Origin: Candidatus Hydrogenedentota bacterium
GTDB taxonomy: Bacteria > Hydrogenedentota > Hydrogenedentia > Hydrogenedentales > SLHB01
Length of the DNA: 13,682 nucleotides
Direction of reading: 5' to 3'
NCBI GenBank assembly: GCA_007136375.1
Contig: SLHB01000334.1
Span: forward strand, 1 to 13,682
Part shown: piece by piece, positions 1 to 7,466 of the stretch
Position numbering within the stretch: position 1 is the first letter of the stretch
Layout of the letters: each line of letters starts with the position of its first letter
Notes under the pieces: generated by a model
Databases searched by the model: none
Told to the model about the DNA's origin: nothing
Seen by the model: the letters and a program-made list of their open reading frames with translations, nothing else
Translations under genes and position numbers: made by a program

Positions 1-420
1 GAAGGGGACGCCGTCCTCGTCGCTCCAATGGATCTCCTGAACCTGACGGGCGCTGTCATCCCCGGCGTACAGGTCCAGCCATGCGATGTGGTTCTGGCTG
101 GAGTTGCCCATGTGCCAGGTGTCATAGCGCGTATCGCCCACGTCGGTGTGGTTCCATCCGATAAACAGGCCGCGGTGGTGGGAGAACTGTCCCTCGGACC
201 CCTTGGTGATGCGCTCGTTCCCTTCGAAATCGTAGAGGTGGGTGTACACCTTGAAGGTCTCGTAGCGCAGATCCTCGTCGGCCTCGATAATCGGCGTATT
301 CACCGTGCCAAGCCACGGCACGCCGTCGACCTTCAGGTTCATGCGCTGTTCGAAGCTAAACGGCGTTGCAAAGGCTCCGCAAGCGAAAAGTACCGCTACT
401 GTCGCGATGGCTCTCTTCAT
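1..420 (-). CDS. DUF6807 (PmoA-type) secreted protein, N-terminal part
   Basis: The first 140 codons are present; the gene continues beyond the left edge. The start is supported by GGAAGGAG eight bases before the ATG. Residues 1-18 form a signal peptide (basic MKR, then a hydrophobic stretch ending AFA before TPF), so the protein is probably exported. The SHHRGLFIGW motif (residues 80-89) followed by a His- and Asp-rich segment is characteristic of DUF6807, a family labelled 'methane oxygenase PmoA' in some databases. That name is misleading: these are soluble proteins, common in Planctomycetota and Bacteroidota, often near Gfo/Idh/MocA oxidoreductases and sugar-degradation genes, with no established activity. 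It lies 140 bp downstream of the UPF0173 gene on the same strand, with no clear promoter or terminator between them. Family assignment is fairly sure; function is unknown. Confidence 0.82.
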   Translation of the reverse strand, partial: MKRAIATVAVLFACGAFATPFSFEQRMNLKVDGVPWLGTVNTPIIEADEDLRYETFKVYTHLYDFEGNERITKGSEGQFSHHRGLFIGWNHTDVGDTRYDTWHMGNSSQNHIAWLDLYAGDDSARQVQEIHWSDEDGVPF

Positions 421-560
421 TACACGTGCTCCTTCCTTGATGGGGTGCGCCTCTTAGATGGACTGGATCAGGCTCCGCTCTCCCCCGGCCCCGGGCGGGC
501 TGGTGGGATGGGTTCTACCCTACCCGATTGCGCCGCGCAACGCAAAACACGGGCGCGCGC

Positions 561-1211
561 TCAGATGGTGAGGGACTCGCCCGGCTTCAGGACAGCCGCT
601 TGATCGCCCACGAGTTGGGCGAAGCGCTTGGGATCCCCCGGAATCAGCGGCCAGGTGCCGTAGTGAATCGGCACGACCCGCTGGGCGCCGATCCATTCCG
701 CGGCGCGGGCCGCCGATTCAGGTCCCATGGTGAAGCGGTCGCCAATCGGCAAGAAGGCCACATCGATATTGAAGAACTCCTTGAGCAGCCGCAGATCCAT
801 GGAAAGGCCGGTGTCCCCCGCATGGTAAATCTGCCGATCCTTCGTCTCCACGATAAATCCCACGCAGTGGCCCGTGTGACAGGTGTGGAGAGCATGGGTC
901 ATGTGGAGCGTGACGCCGTCCACTTCGATGGAGCCGCCGATGTTCATGCCCTCCGCCGTGTACCCCTTTCCGGCGTAGTGCTCCGCCAACTCGAAGATGC
1001 CAACAAACGTGGCCCCTTGCTTCAGGAAATGCTCGGTGTCCCCCACGTGATCGGCGTGATCGTGGGTGAGCAACACCATGTCGGCCTGAAGCTGATCCGG
1101 CGTGGCGCTTGCCGAAGGGTTCCCCGTCAGAAAGGGGTCGATAATGATCTTCTTGTCACCGTCGTCAATGTGCACGGCCGAATGGCCGAGAAAGGTCACC
1201 GTAACACCCAT
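561..1211 (-). CDS. UPF0173 metal-dependent hydrolase (metallo-beta-lactamase fold)
   Basis: A 216-residue protein, close to the usual length for the UPF0173/YtkL family. Features seen: MGVTVTFLGHSA at the N-terminus, the metal-binding THDHADH (His50, His52, Asp54, His55), then YHAGDTG, FLPIGDRFTMGP and VVPIHYGTWP, all family hallmarks. It is predicted to bind two metal ions and hydrolyse a small substrate in the cytosol; no physiological substrate is established. I chose the ATG at 1211 because the family normally begins right before the V-T-F-L-G-H-S strand; GGAGG lies 11 bases upstream. An in-frame ATG at 1244 has a better-placed GGAGGTT nine bases upstream and would add 11 residues. The frame is open well beyond both starts, but that extension is not family-like. 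A sigma70-like promoter lies just upstream. Confidence 0.93.
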   Translation of the reverse strand: MGVTVTFLGHSAVHIDDGDKKIIIDPFLTGNPSASATPDQLQADMVLLTHDHADHVGDTEHFLKQGATFVGIFELAEHYAGKGYTAEGMNIGGSIEVDGVTLHMTHALHTCHTGHCVGFIVETKDRQIYHAGDTGLSMDLRLLKEFFNIDVAFLPIGDRFTMGPESAARAAEWIGAQRVVPIHYGTWPLIPGDPKRFAQLVGDQAAVLKPGESLTI

Positions 1212-1296
1212 GTTCTTGCAATCCTCCGCCGCATCGCGCGGCATCTGATGATGAACCTCCGCTGATTGGACTGAAATGGCGCGGAAAGGAGCCCCT

Positions 1297-1325
1297 ATTG
1301 TACCAAGCGCGCCGGGATTTGTCAG
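1297..1325 (-). promoter_or_regulatory. sigma70-like promoter for the UPF0173 hydrolase gene
   Basis: Read on the minus strand, CTGACA (1325-1320) is followed after exactly 17 bases by TACAAT (1302-1297). Each hexamer matches consensus at five of six positions. Transcription would start near 1290, giving a leader of about 45-80 bases depending on which start codon is used. Confidence 0.6.
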
Positions 1326-1358
1326 GGACGCTCTCACGTACACCGGGGGGCCAATACG

Positions 1359-1434
1359 ACATCCGCGTAGCGCGCGATCCAGAAATCTACATTCGCGTAA
1401 CCCGTGCCCGCATAAGGACATCCCAAGTAGCCCG
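1359..1434. repeat. Three imperfect repeats with ~30-bp period in the divergent intergenic region
   Basis: ACATCCGCGTAGCGCG (1359), ACATTCGCGTAACCCG (1389) and ACATCCCAAGTAGCCCG (1418) begin 30 and 29 bases apart. The first two agree at 13 of 16 positions; the third contains an extra base. A still weaker relative may start at 1328. The same stretch has an exact direct repeat of GCCCGCATAA (1406-1415 and 1430-1439). The block lies between the left-facing sigma70-like promoter and the right-facing sigma54-like element, so it could hold regulator sites. The similarity is loose and could be chance. Confidence 0.35.
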
Positions 1435-1479
1435 CATAAACACTTGCTATAAAAGAACTTATGGCTCTTGGAATCGTGT

Positions 1480-1495
1480 TGGCGCCAAACTTGCT
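1480..1495 (+). promoter_or_regulatory. Sigma54-like -24/-12 element upstream of the HAD phosphatase gene
   Basis: TGGCGCC-AAAC-TTGCT matches the sigma54 consensus TGGCACG-N4-TTGCW at all but two positions of the -24 box, with correct spacing and the key GG and GC doublets intact. Transcription would start near 1505, leaving a leader of about 205 bases before the ATG at 1711. It is intergenic and correctly oriented. An NtrC-type activator containing the GAFTGA sigma54 contact motif is encoded at the other end of this window, so the organism probably uses sigma54; whether that activator works here is unknown. Confidence 0.45.
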
Positions 1496-1710
1496 CTTGA
1501 GCTGCCGCAGTTATGCAAGCCGCCCCGCCGGCCTTCGCCGCCGGACGCCGTGACGGAAATCTCACCGAAATCCAATTCGGCCGAAACGGGGGGCGGGCAT
1601 ACTGCCGTCGAAGATGCAATATCAGCCGCTCCAAGGCTTTATTTCCATCGCAACCCGAAACAAACACCCGCTGGACGGCCCGCGCCGCCCAGCGCTAAGG
1701 AGAACCACCC

Positions 1711-2499
1711 ATGAGACAGGGGTACCTCATCGACATGGATGGCGTCATCTACCGGGGGAGCGAAATGATCCCCGGCGCCATCGAGTTTGTCCACGCCCTT
1801 CGCGACGAAGGCGTGCCGTTCATGTTCCTAACCAACAACAGCCAACGCACCCGCCGTGACGTGGCCACGAAGCTCTGCCGCATGGGCGTCAACGTGGAAG
1901 AGCGGCACATCTTCACCTGCGCGATAGCGACAGCCCGCTTTCTCGCGCAACAGAAGCCCCACGGCGCCGCCTATGTCATCGGCGAAGGAGGCCTCCTCCA
2001 AGCGCTGCACGAGAACGGCTACGCCATAGTGGACCAGGACCCGGACTACGTGGTCGTGGGCGAGGGCCGGACGTTCACGTGCGAGATGATCGACGCCGCG
2101 GTGCGCATGGTCATGAACGGGGCCAAGCTGGTCGCCACCAACCTGGATCCAAGCTGCCCCACGGCGAACGGCCTTCGCTCCGGTTGCGGCGCCACCACGG
2201 CCATGATCGAGACGGCCACCGGCGTGAAAGCCTTCAGCCCCGGCAAGCCAAGCCCCATCATGATGCGGGCCGCCCGCAAGGAACTGGGACTCTCCGCCGG
2301 GGAAACGACCATCATCGGCGACACGATGGAGACCGACATCCTTGGCGGCGTTCAAATGGGCTACCGCACCGTTCTGGTCCTAAGCGGCGGCACGTCCGAG
2401 GGCGATCTCCAGCACTACGGTTATCAACCCGACGTTATCGTGAACTCCATCGCCGCCCTGTGCACACCGGAGTTCTTGAGCCGAGACGCCGCGGCTTAA
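1711..2499 (+). CDS. HAD-superfamily subfamily IIA sugar/nucleotide phosphatase (NagD-like)
   Basis: A 262-residue protein with all four HAD motifs: DMDGVIY (nucleophile Asp8, acid/base Asp10), FLTNNS (Thr41), the Lys of FSPGKPSP (Lys179), and IIGDTMETDILGG (Asp204, Asp209). The TNNS motif, the C2-type cap between motifs II and III, and the length place it in subfamily IIA with NagD, phosphoglycolate phosphatase and p-nitrophenyl phosphatase. These are Mg2+-dependent cytosolic phosphatases acting on small phosphorylated metabolites; the substrate cannot be read from the sequence. AAGGAG eight bases before the ATG supports the start. It is a single-gene unit: divergent from the UPF0173 gene, preceded by a sigma54-like element and followed by a strong terminator. 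Confidence 0.93.
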   Translation: MRQGYLIDMDGVIYRGSEMIPGAIEFVHALRDEGVPFMFLTNNSQRTRRDVATKLCRMGVNVEERHIFTCAIATARFLAQQKPHGAAYVIGEGGLLQALHENGYAIVDQDPDYVVVGEGRTFTCEMIDAAVRMVMNGAKLVATNLDPSCPTANGLRSGCGATTAMIETATGVKAFSPGKPSPIMMRAARKELGLSAGETTIIGDTMETDILGGVQMGYRTVLVLSGGTSEGDLQHYGYQPDVIVNSIAALCTPEFLSRDAAA

Positions 2500-2606
2500 G
2501 CGCGGCCGTCCCGCCGCCGATACACCGGGACAGAACACAACGGCGCGCCTCCAAGGCCGCCCATACACTCTTCTCCAAACGCGTTGTCTCTCCCCGATGC
2601 GTTGCG

Positions 2607-2646
2607 GGACCCGGCCTTCCTCCCTGGGCCGGGTCCTCTCCTTTTT
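2607..2646 (+). terminator. Rho-independent terminator of the HAD phosphatase gene
   Basis: A perfect 10-bp stem (GGACCCGGCC at 2607-2616 with GGCCGGGTCC at 2627-2636), a 10-base loop, and five Ts at 2642-2646. It begins 108 bases after the HAD stop codon, in the convergent gap before the oxidoreductase gene. The rest of this 269-bp gap (2500-2768) shows no gene. Confidence 0.75.
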
Positions 2647-2768
2647 GCGCCCACCCTCCAGCCAAGAAACGTGGAGCCGCGGCGTCCACCGAAGCGTTGC
2701 GCCACCGGGACCACCACGGCTCCGCCATCAACCACGGTACGTTGCGGGGGGATGGGGCGTCTAGGACG

Positions 2769-4133
2769 CTACACCTCGGGATACTCCCAGTCGCCCCGGT
2801 ATTCGCGGCTCAACAGCGCGTTGGCCTCGGGATCGTCGATCACTTCCTCGTTCTCACCGTCCCACTCAAGGCTGCGGCCGACGTTGAGGGACAACATTCC
2901 GAGAAGGCTCATGTTCGTGGAGTAGTGGCCCAACTCGATGTCGCAGATGGGTTTGCGGCCGTTCTTGATGGACTCCATAAAGTCGTCCCAGAGTTCGGGG
3001 ATGTTGTGGTGATCGTTGGTGTGCAGTGTGGGCTCCTCGTGAATTTCCTCGGCGTTGGGATCGGAGGGGTAGAAGGTCCACCCGTCGAGCCACCCGAGAT
3101 GGAGCGTGCCCTCCGTGCCATAGAAGTAGCAGCCGATGTTGTGGTTCTCGGCGTCGTTGCCCGCGTACTGCCGGTGCTCCCAGGTGGCGACGAAGTCCTC
3201 GAACTCAAAGGTGGCCACTTGGGTGTCCGGCCCGTCGGAGGTCTGTTCGTCCTCGTTCAACACGGGTTCGCCGCGGATGAGACGGCCGCCGGTGGAAGAG
3301 ACCCGCTTAGGGTAGTTCTCGTCGGTCCACCAGAGGATTTGGTCCATCCAATGAATGCCCCAGTCGCCCAGTTGACCGTTGGCGTAGTCCATGAAGTTGC
3401 GGAAGCCCCGGGGGTGAATGCGGCTGTTGAAGGGGCGCAGGGGCGCCGGTCCGCACCACATGTCCCAATCGAGCTCATCCGGCGGCTCTTCGTTAGGCTG
3501 GGGCGATTCCGGCCCGCCATGGTAATGGACAAAGGAGCGCACCATGCCGATCCGCCCCGCGTTGCCCTCGCGCAGGAACTCCATGGCGGACATGTTGTGC
3601 GGCGAGGCGCGGCGGTGCGTCCCCACTTGGACGACGCGATCCGCCTCCCGGGCCACGTTCACCATGGCGCGGCCTTCCTTGATGGTGTGGCCGACGGGCT
3701 TCTCAACGAAGACATGGGCGCCCGCCTTGACGGCGTCGATGGTGTTGAGGCAATGCCAGTGGTCGGGGGTGCCGACAATGGCGATGTCCGGATGCTCCTG
3801 TTCGAGCATCTCCCGGTAATCCGTGTAGGCCGCGGGCCGGTCTCCCGTGAGATCTTCCACTTCGTCGACCGCTTCGTTGAGGTGGCGTTGGTCCACGTCG
3901 CACAGGGCGACGGCCTGGCATTCGCCGGAAGCAAGGGCGTCTCGGAGGATGTTCATGCCCCACCAGCCGCTGCCGATGAGGACCGTGCGGTATCTGCCGG
4001 TTCCCGCCCGGACCCGGTGGCGGGACGCGGCGGCCATAAGGCCCGCCCCCGCGGCCGTCATGCCGGCGCGGTGTAGAAACTGGCGCCGGGACATGGAGTT
4101 CCCTTGGGCGGAAAGCTTGTCGTCGCCTGTCAT
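2769..4133 (-). CDS. Tat-exported Gfo/Idh/MocA-family oxidoreductase
   Basis: A 454-residue NAD(P)-dependent oxidoreductase. The start is set by AAGGAGG five bases before the ATG; the in-frame ATG at 4160 lacks this. Residues 15-20 (SRRQFL) with the following Ala/Gly-rich stretch form a twin-arginine signal, so the folded, cofactor-loaded protein is probably sent to the periplasm. The Rossmann GSGWWG (54-59) binds the dinucleotide, VEKPVG (Glu144-Lys145-Pro146) supplies the typical catalytic Lys, and GDWGIHWMD provides Asp257 and His261, the usual partners. The C-terminal part (DFMESIKNGRKPICDIELGH onward) resembles the extended C-terminal domain common in Planctomycetota homologues. Such enzymes act on sugars, polyols or glycosides, but the substrate cannot be inferred. 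It is last of three genes on this strand, 119 bp after the exchanger gene. Confidence 0.92.
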   Translation of the reverse strand: MTGDDKLSAQGNSMSRRQFLHRAGMTAAGAGLMAAASRHRVRAGTGRYRTVLIGSGWWGMNILRDALASGECQAVALCDVDQRHLNEAVDEVEDLTGDRPAAYTDYREMLEQEHPDIAIVGTPDHWHCLNTIDAVKAGAHVFVEKPVGHTIKEGRAMVNVAREADRVVQVGTHRRASPHNMSAMEFLREGNAGRIGMVRSFVHYHGGPESPQPNEEPPDELDWDMWCGPAPLRPFNSRIHPRGFRNFMDYANGQLGDWGIHWMDQILWWTDENYPKRVSSTGGRLIRGEPVLNEDEQTSDGPDTQVATFEFEDFVATWEHRQYAGNDAENHNIGCYFYGTEGTLHLGWLDGWTFYPSDPNAEEIHEEPTLHTNDHHNIPELWDDFMESIKNGRKPICDIELGHYSTNMSLLGMLSLNVGRSLEWDGENEEVIDDPEANALLSREYRGDWEYPEV

Positions 4134-4252
4134 AAAGACCTCCTTATTCCGCAATCGCATTGGAAACAGGAAGCACCGCTGACCGGAATGGCCAGGGCCC
4201 CCTCCCGCTCATTGTGGCGGAACGCCCGAAGGAAATCCAACCGGACGCCGCG

Positions 4253-5206
4253 TTAGCGGAAGTAGATCAGCACGGCCACGTAGACCACGAAGGCGGTGGT
4301 CAAGAGGACGCCCTCCAGACGGGAGACCCGTTGGCCCGACAGAAGGATGGGGAAAGTCGCTAACGTAGCGAGCGCTAGGACAGGGAGGTCGAAGTAGAGC
4401 ACGGCGGCGGGCGCCTCGATGGGATGAATGAGGCTTGCGACGCCGGCGATGCCCAGGAGATTGAAAATGTTGCTGCCAATGACATTGCCGACGGCGATGT
4501 CCGTCTCCCGGCGGAGCACCGCGATGAGCGTTGTGGCGAGTTCGGGCAAGGACGTGCCGGCGGCGACGAGGGTCAAGCCGATCACGCGGCCGCTGACGCC
4601 CATGGCGTGGGCCATGGAGACGGCGGCTTCCACGAGGAGATGGCCCCCGCCCACGAGAAGGACAACCCCGGCCACGATGTAGGCGATGTTGCGGCCGGTG
4701 GTCGGTTCGCTCTCGTCTTCTAGGAGGTGGTCGTACTCCTCCGCGATCTCGGGCGCCTCGCGGCGGGAAAAGCGCAGGCTCAGCCAGACGTAGGCGAACA
4801 GGCCCAGGAGCAGGATGGCGCCCTCCAAGCGGCCGAGGCGCGAGTTCAACAGGAGAAGGGGAAAGGCGAGCGTCACGCCGATCAGGATGGGGACCTCGCG
4901 CCGCACCACCACCGCCCGCACCACCAGGGGCGCAATGATCGCGGCGGGCCCCAGAATGGCGAGGATGTTGAACATGTTGCTGCCCACGACGTTACCCAGG
5001 GCGACAGCGCTGTTCCCTTGCGCCGACGCGGCGACGGTGACCACGAACTCGGGCATGGAGGTGCCAAAGGCGACCACAGTGAGGCCGATCACGAGGGACG
5101 GAACGCGGAACCGCGCCGCGAGCTGGCTCGCTCCCCGTACGAGGACCTCGGCCCCCAACGCTAGGTAGAGGAGGCCTGCGGCGAACATCATCCCATTCAT
5201 CACCAT
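4253..5206 (-). CDS. Sodium/calcium exchanger-family membrane protein (CaCA, YrbG-like)
   Basis: A 317-residue integral inner-membrane protein with about ten hydrophobic segments in two homologous halves, as in YrbG-type K+-independent Na+/Ca2+ exchangers. Both alpha repeats are intact: GLTVVAFGTSMPE (41-53) with GNVVGSNMFN (71-80), and GLTLVAAGTSLPE (210-222) with GNVIGSNIFN (240-249). They carry the acidic residues Glu53 and Glu222 and the Asn/Ser residues that coordinate ions. An acidic loop (about 150-173) separates the halves. It is expected to exchange a divalent cation, probably Ca2+, for Na+. I chose the ATG at 5206 (AGGAGG about 11 bases upstream); ATG at 5200 is an alternative. It lies 120 bp downstream of transketolase on the same strand, with a GC-rich hairpin between, so co-transcription is uncertain. 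Confidence 0.93.
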   Translation of the reverse strand: MVMNGMMFAAGLLYLALGAEVLVRGASQLAARFRVPSLVIGLTVVAFGTSMPEFVVTVAASAQGNSAVALGNVVGSNMFNILAILGPAAIIAPLVVRAVVVRREVPILIGVTLAFPLLLLNSRLGRLEGAILLLGLFAYVWLSLRFSRREAPEIAEEYDHLLEDESEPTTGRNIAYIVAGVVLLVGGGHLLVEAAVSMAHAMGVSGRVIGLTLVAAGTSLPELATTLIAVLRRETDIAVGNVIGSNIFNLLGIAGVASLIHPIEAPAAVLYFDLPVLALATLATFPILLSGQRVSRLEGVLLTTAFVVYVAVLIYFR

Positions 5207-5258
5207 GGGCGCTTCACCCTCCTCTCCCGGCGCGCAGACGCAATTCACATGAGAAGCG

Positions 5259-5298
5259 GGCGTCCCCCGGCGTGGAGCCGCCACGGCCCGGAGACGCC
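5259..5298 (-). terminator. GC-rich hairpin after transketolase, possible terminator
   Basis: On the minus strand, 29 bases after the transketolase stop, GGCGTCTCC pairs with GGGGACGCC. A mismatch follows, then GGC with a bulge, then GTGG/CCACG, around a five-base loop. The stem is very stable, but no T-run follows, so it may be a Rho-type stop, an mRNA-stabilising 3' end or an attenuating element before the exchanger gene. Confidence 0.35.
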
Positions 5299-5326
5299 CG
5301 CAAACGCTTTCGCTGGACGCGCGGCC

Positions 5327-7249
5327 CTACTTCGCCGGCGCGCCGGCGCCTTGCAGGGCCTTAACCTTGGCCTGGATGTCGGCGGAATCGATGCCCTGAT
5401 GGGCCATATGCTCCGGCATGCCGCCATGGCCTTGGCGGTGCACGCCGAGATGCGCGTAGGCCGGGGCGAGACCGCGCTCCAGGAACCAGGAGCCCATGCG
5501 GCTGCCAAGGCCGGTCTGCTTGTTCTGACTTTCCACAACCAGCACGAAAGGCGCCCGGCCGAGGGTTTGCATCATGTCCTCGTCCACCACATTGAGCGTC
5601 GGCTTATTGACGAGCCCGACATCCAGGCCGTCGGCGCGCAGACGCTCCACGGCGTCCAGGGCGCGGTAAAGCATCTCGCCATAGGAGACCACATAGCCGG
5701 CGCCGCCCTCCCGTATCACCTCATCCTTCCCAGGCGTGAAGACGTAGCCGCTCTCCTTGGCGAAGAAGGGATCGCCCGCCTCGTTGAGGATGTACGGGAC
5801 CTTGGACCGGGTGGTGAACACGAAGCGGAGGCCTGGGTCGTTGAAAATCCGCGGCACGATGGCCCAGAGCTGGTGCGCGTCCGCCGCATGGTACAGGCGG
5901 GTGTGCTCGCTCAGCTCCAGGGGCCCGCCGTCGGCGAAGAAGATGTTGATGCCGAAGTGACAGGTGTTGTCCGCCATGTCGTCGACCCCCGCATGGGAGA
6001 AGTGGGCGAGGACATTGCTCTCGTTGAGGCGGGCCATGTTGATTTCGGACACCACCATCTCCAGGAAGGCGGAGAAGGTGGCGTAGACGCCCTGGCGTCC
6101 CTTCTCAAAGCCGAAGCCGGCCGCCGCGGAGTAGTTGCCCCGCTCCATGACGCCGCCCCGCACGTACACGTCGGGGTAGGCGTCGCGGATCGCTTTGATG
6201 CCCGTGGAGCCTTCCAGGTCGCAGTCGATGATCATGACCTGCTCCTTGCGCTCCGTCTCGCTCATGGGCTTCAGGATGTCGCAAATGATCTTGCCAAACT
6301 CGGTGCGGTTGCTCCCCACGTCCTTCGTGCTGCCCATGTAGACCCGATCGGACTTGGGCTTCTCCACCTTCTTCAGGTAGTCGACGGCGCCGTCGTGGCC
6401 GCGCTCCTCCAGATAGGTGATGGCCATATCGACGGGCACCACGTCATGGCCCTTGTGGCTCCCTTCAAGCCCGGGGACGCCCGGCGCCATAACCCGGCGA
6501 TTGACGAGGGCGCAGGGCCCCTGGCTGTTCAAGGCTTTCTGAATGCGCTTGTACAGGCTGTCCAGGTCCTCGCCTTCGCCCGTGTCCACGGCCACGCCGT
6601 GCCCTTCCAGCGTCTTCGCCACGTCGAACCCCGGCAGGTACTCCCGGGGGTGGCCGGAGATGGTGACATTGTTGTCGTCAACAAGGACATTCACGTTAAG
6701 CTGCTGCGCCACGGCCAGGCGCGCAGCCTCGGCGTCGTTGCCCTCCTGTTGCGAACCGTCGCTGCCCAACACGACAACCTGCATGTCCGGGTGAGCCATA
6801 GCCACGCCATTGGCGAAGGGCCACATGTGGCCCAGGCGGCCGCTGCTGAACTTGATCCCGAGGGACAGGTCCAACTCGGGGTGCCCATAAAGGCCTTCGT
6901 CAGCCTCACGGTAATGAAGCAGTTTCTCGAAGGGCATTTCACCGTTGAACGCGGCCAAGGCGTACTGAATCGCGACACGGTGGCCGGCCTCGTCGAAACA
7001 GACGGGATACACCTTGTCGCCGCCGCGCATGAAACCCTCGGCGATGAGCGTTTCGGGAACGATGCTGTAGGGGCCGCCCGTATGCCCGCTCAACCCCTTG
7101 GCGGCGGCGACGGCGGTAAAGAATATTATGGTGTCGCGGTAAAGCTGGATATTCGCTTCAAGCTGGGCCTTCTTCTCGGAACTCAAGTCCGATTCCCCGA
7201 GCTCGAACGAAAGCGGCTTATATTGGCTCACATCAATCGGAAAACTCAT
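5327..7249 (-). CDS. tkt: Transketolase (thiamine-diphosphate enzyme)
   Basis: A 640-residue protein, near the usual 620-680 for single-chain transketolase, which moves two-carbon ketol units between sugar phosphates in the pentose phosphate pathway. Order: N-terminal thiamine-diphosphate domain (about 30-310), pyrimidine domain (about 335-500), C-terminal domain (about 515-630). GHTGG supplies His56. The cofactor motif reads GSDG (162-165) with DDNN (191-194), giving the correct ~28-residue spacing but Ser instead of the first Gly of GDG. Glu369 in VMERGNYSAAAGF matches the catalytic Glu that activates thiamine. The motifs diverge from the E. coli enzyme (HTGGPYSIVPE; HAGVDDMADNTCH), so this is a distant branch and substrate range could differ. 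The start at 7249 has only weak GAGGG nearby; earlier in-frame codons encode non-family sequence. Cytosolic. Confidence 0.88.
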   Translation of the reverse strand: MSFPIDVSQYKPLSFELGESDLSSEKKAQLEANIQLYRDTIIFFTAVAAAKGLSGHTGGPYSIVPETLIAEGFMRGGDKVYPVCFDEAGHRVAIQYALAAFNGEMPFEKLLHYREADEGLYGHPELDLSLGIKFSSGRLGHMWPFANGVAMAHPDMQVVVLGSDGSQQEGNDAEAARLAVAQQLNVNVLVDDNNVTISGHPREYLPGFDVAKTLEGHGVAVDTGEGEDLDSLYKRIQKALNSQGPCALVNRRVMAPGVPGLEGSHKGHDVVPVDMAITYLEERGHDGAVDYLKKVEKPKSDRVYMGSTKDVGSNRTEFGKIICDILKPMSETERKEQVMIIDCDLEGSTGIKAIRDAYPDVYVRGGVMERGNYSAAAGFGFEKGRQGVYATFSAFLEMVVSEINMARLNESNVLAHFSHAGVDDMADNTCHFGINIFFADGGPLELSEHTRLYHAADAHQLWAIVPRIFNDPGLRFVFTTRSKVPYILNEAGDPFFAKESGYVFTPGKDEVIREGGAGYVVSYGEMLYRALDAVERLRADGLDVGLVNKPTLNVVDEDMMQTLGRAPFVLVVESQNKQTGLGSRMGSWFLERGLAPAYAHLGVHRQGHGGMPEHMAHQGIDSADIQAKVKALQGAGAPAK

Positions 7250-7361
7250 GCTCTGTCCCTCACTCCGCTTGGATTCGTTGCTGAATTGGCAGAACTTGCG
7301 TAGACTTAATCCCCAGCGCGGGCAGGCGCCACAAACGGCTTCCGGGGACGAAGGCGGCGGC

Positions 7362-7367
7362 AGTATA
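7362..7367 (-). promoter_or_regulatory. Possible -10 box for transketolase
   Basis: TATACT is read on the minus strand 113 bases before the transketolase start. The best spaced -35 (GAAACA, 16 bases upstream) matches consensus at only three of six positions, so either an activator is needed or this is not the promoter. Confidence 0.3.
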
Positions 7368-7403
7368 GCATGACGGCGCGGCCTGTTTCCGCCCGTTATC
7401 CGG

Positions 7404-7431
7404 TTGAAACGCCACCTGGCCGCAGTACAAC
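7404..7431 (+). promoter_or_regulatory. Sigma70-like promoter for the sugar dehydrogenase gene
   Basis: TTGAAA (7404-7409), a 16-base spacer, then TACAAC (7426-7431). Transcription would begin near 7438, about 29 bases before the ATG at 7467. It sits in the 217-bp gap divergent from transketolase. Confidence 0.5.
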
Positions 7432-7466
7432 GCATCGCCGGCTTCATTCGCTATCGGAGGAAAGTC

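Noticed and set aside
11..14. Possible lipobox (LFAC) in the signal peptide of the DUF6807 protein, at residues 11-14
   Set aside because: Phe before Ala-Cys does not fit the lipobox well, and the AFA site at residues 16-18 fits ordinary signal peptidase I cleavage better.
1298..1714. Plus-strand frame whose stop overlaps the HAD start as ATGA
   Set aside because: It begins at a TTG inside the opposite-strand promoter, has no ribosome site and no protein-like pattern; the HAD gene has its own good Shine-Dalgarno. The overlap is coincidence.
2079..4076. Open frame of about 665 codons on the plus strand
   Set aside because: It crosses the HAD gene out of frame, its terminator and the antisense of the oxidoreductase gene; the product is Arg/His/Gly-rich with no domain, a typical high-GC shadow.
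5249..7303. Open frame of about 684 codons antisense to transketolase
   Set aside because: The minus-strand frame has intact thiamine-diphosphate enzyme motifs; the plus-strand product has biased composition and no family features.
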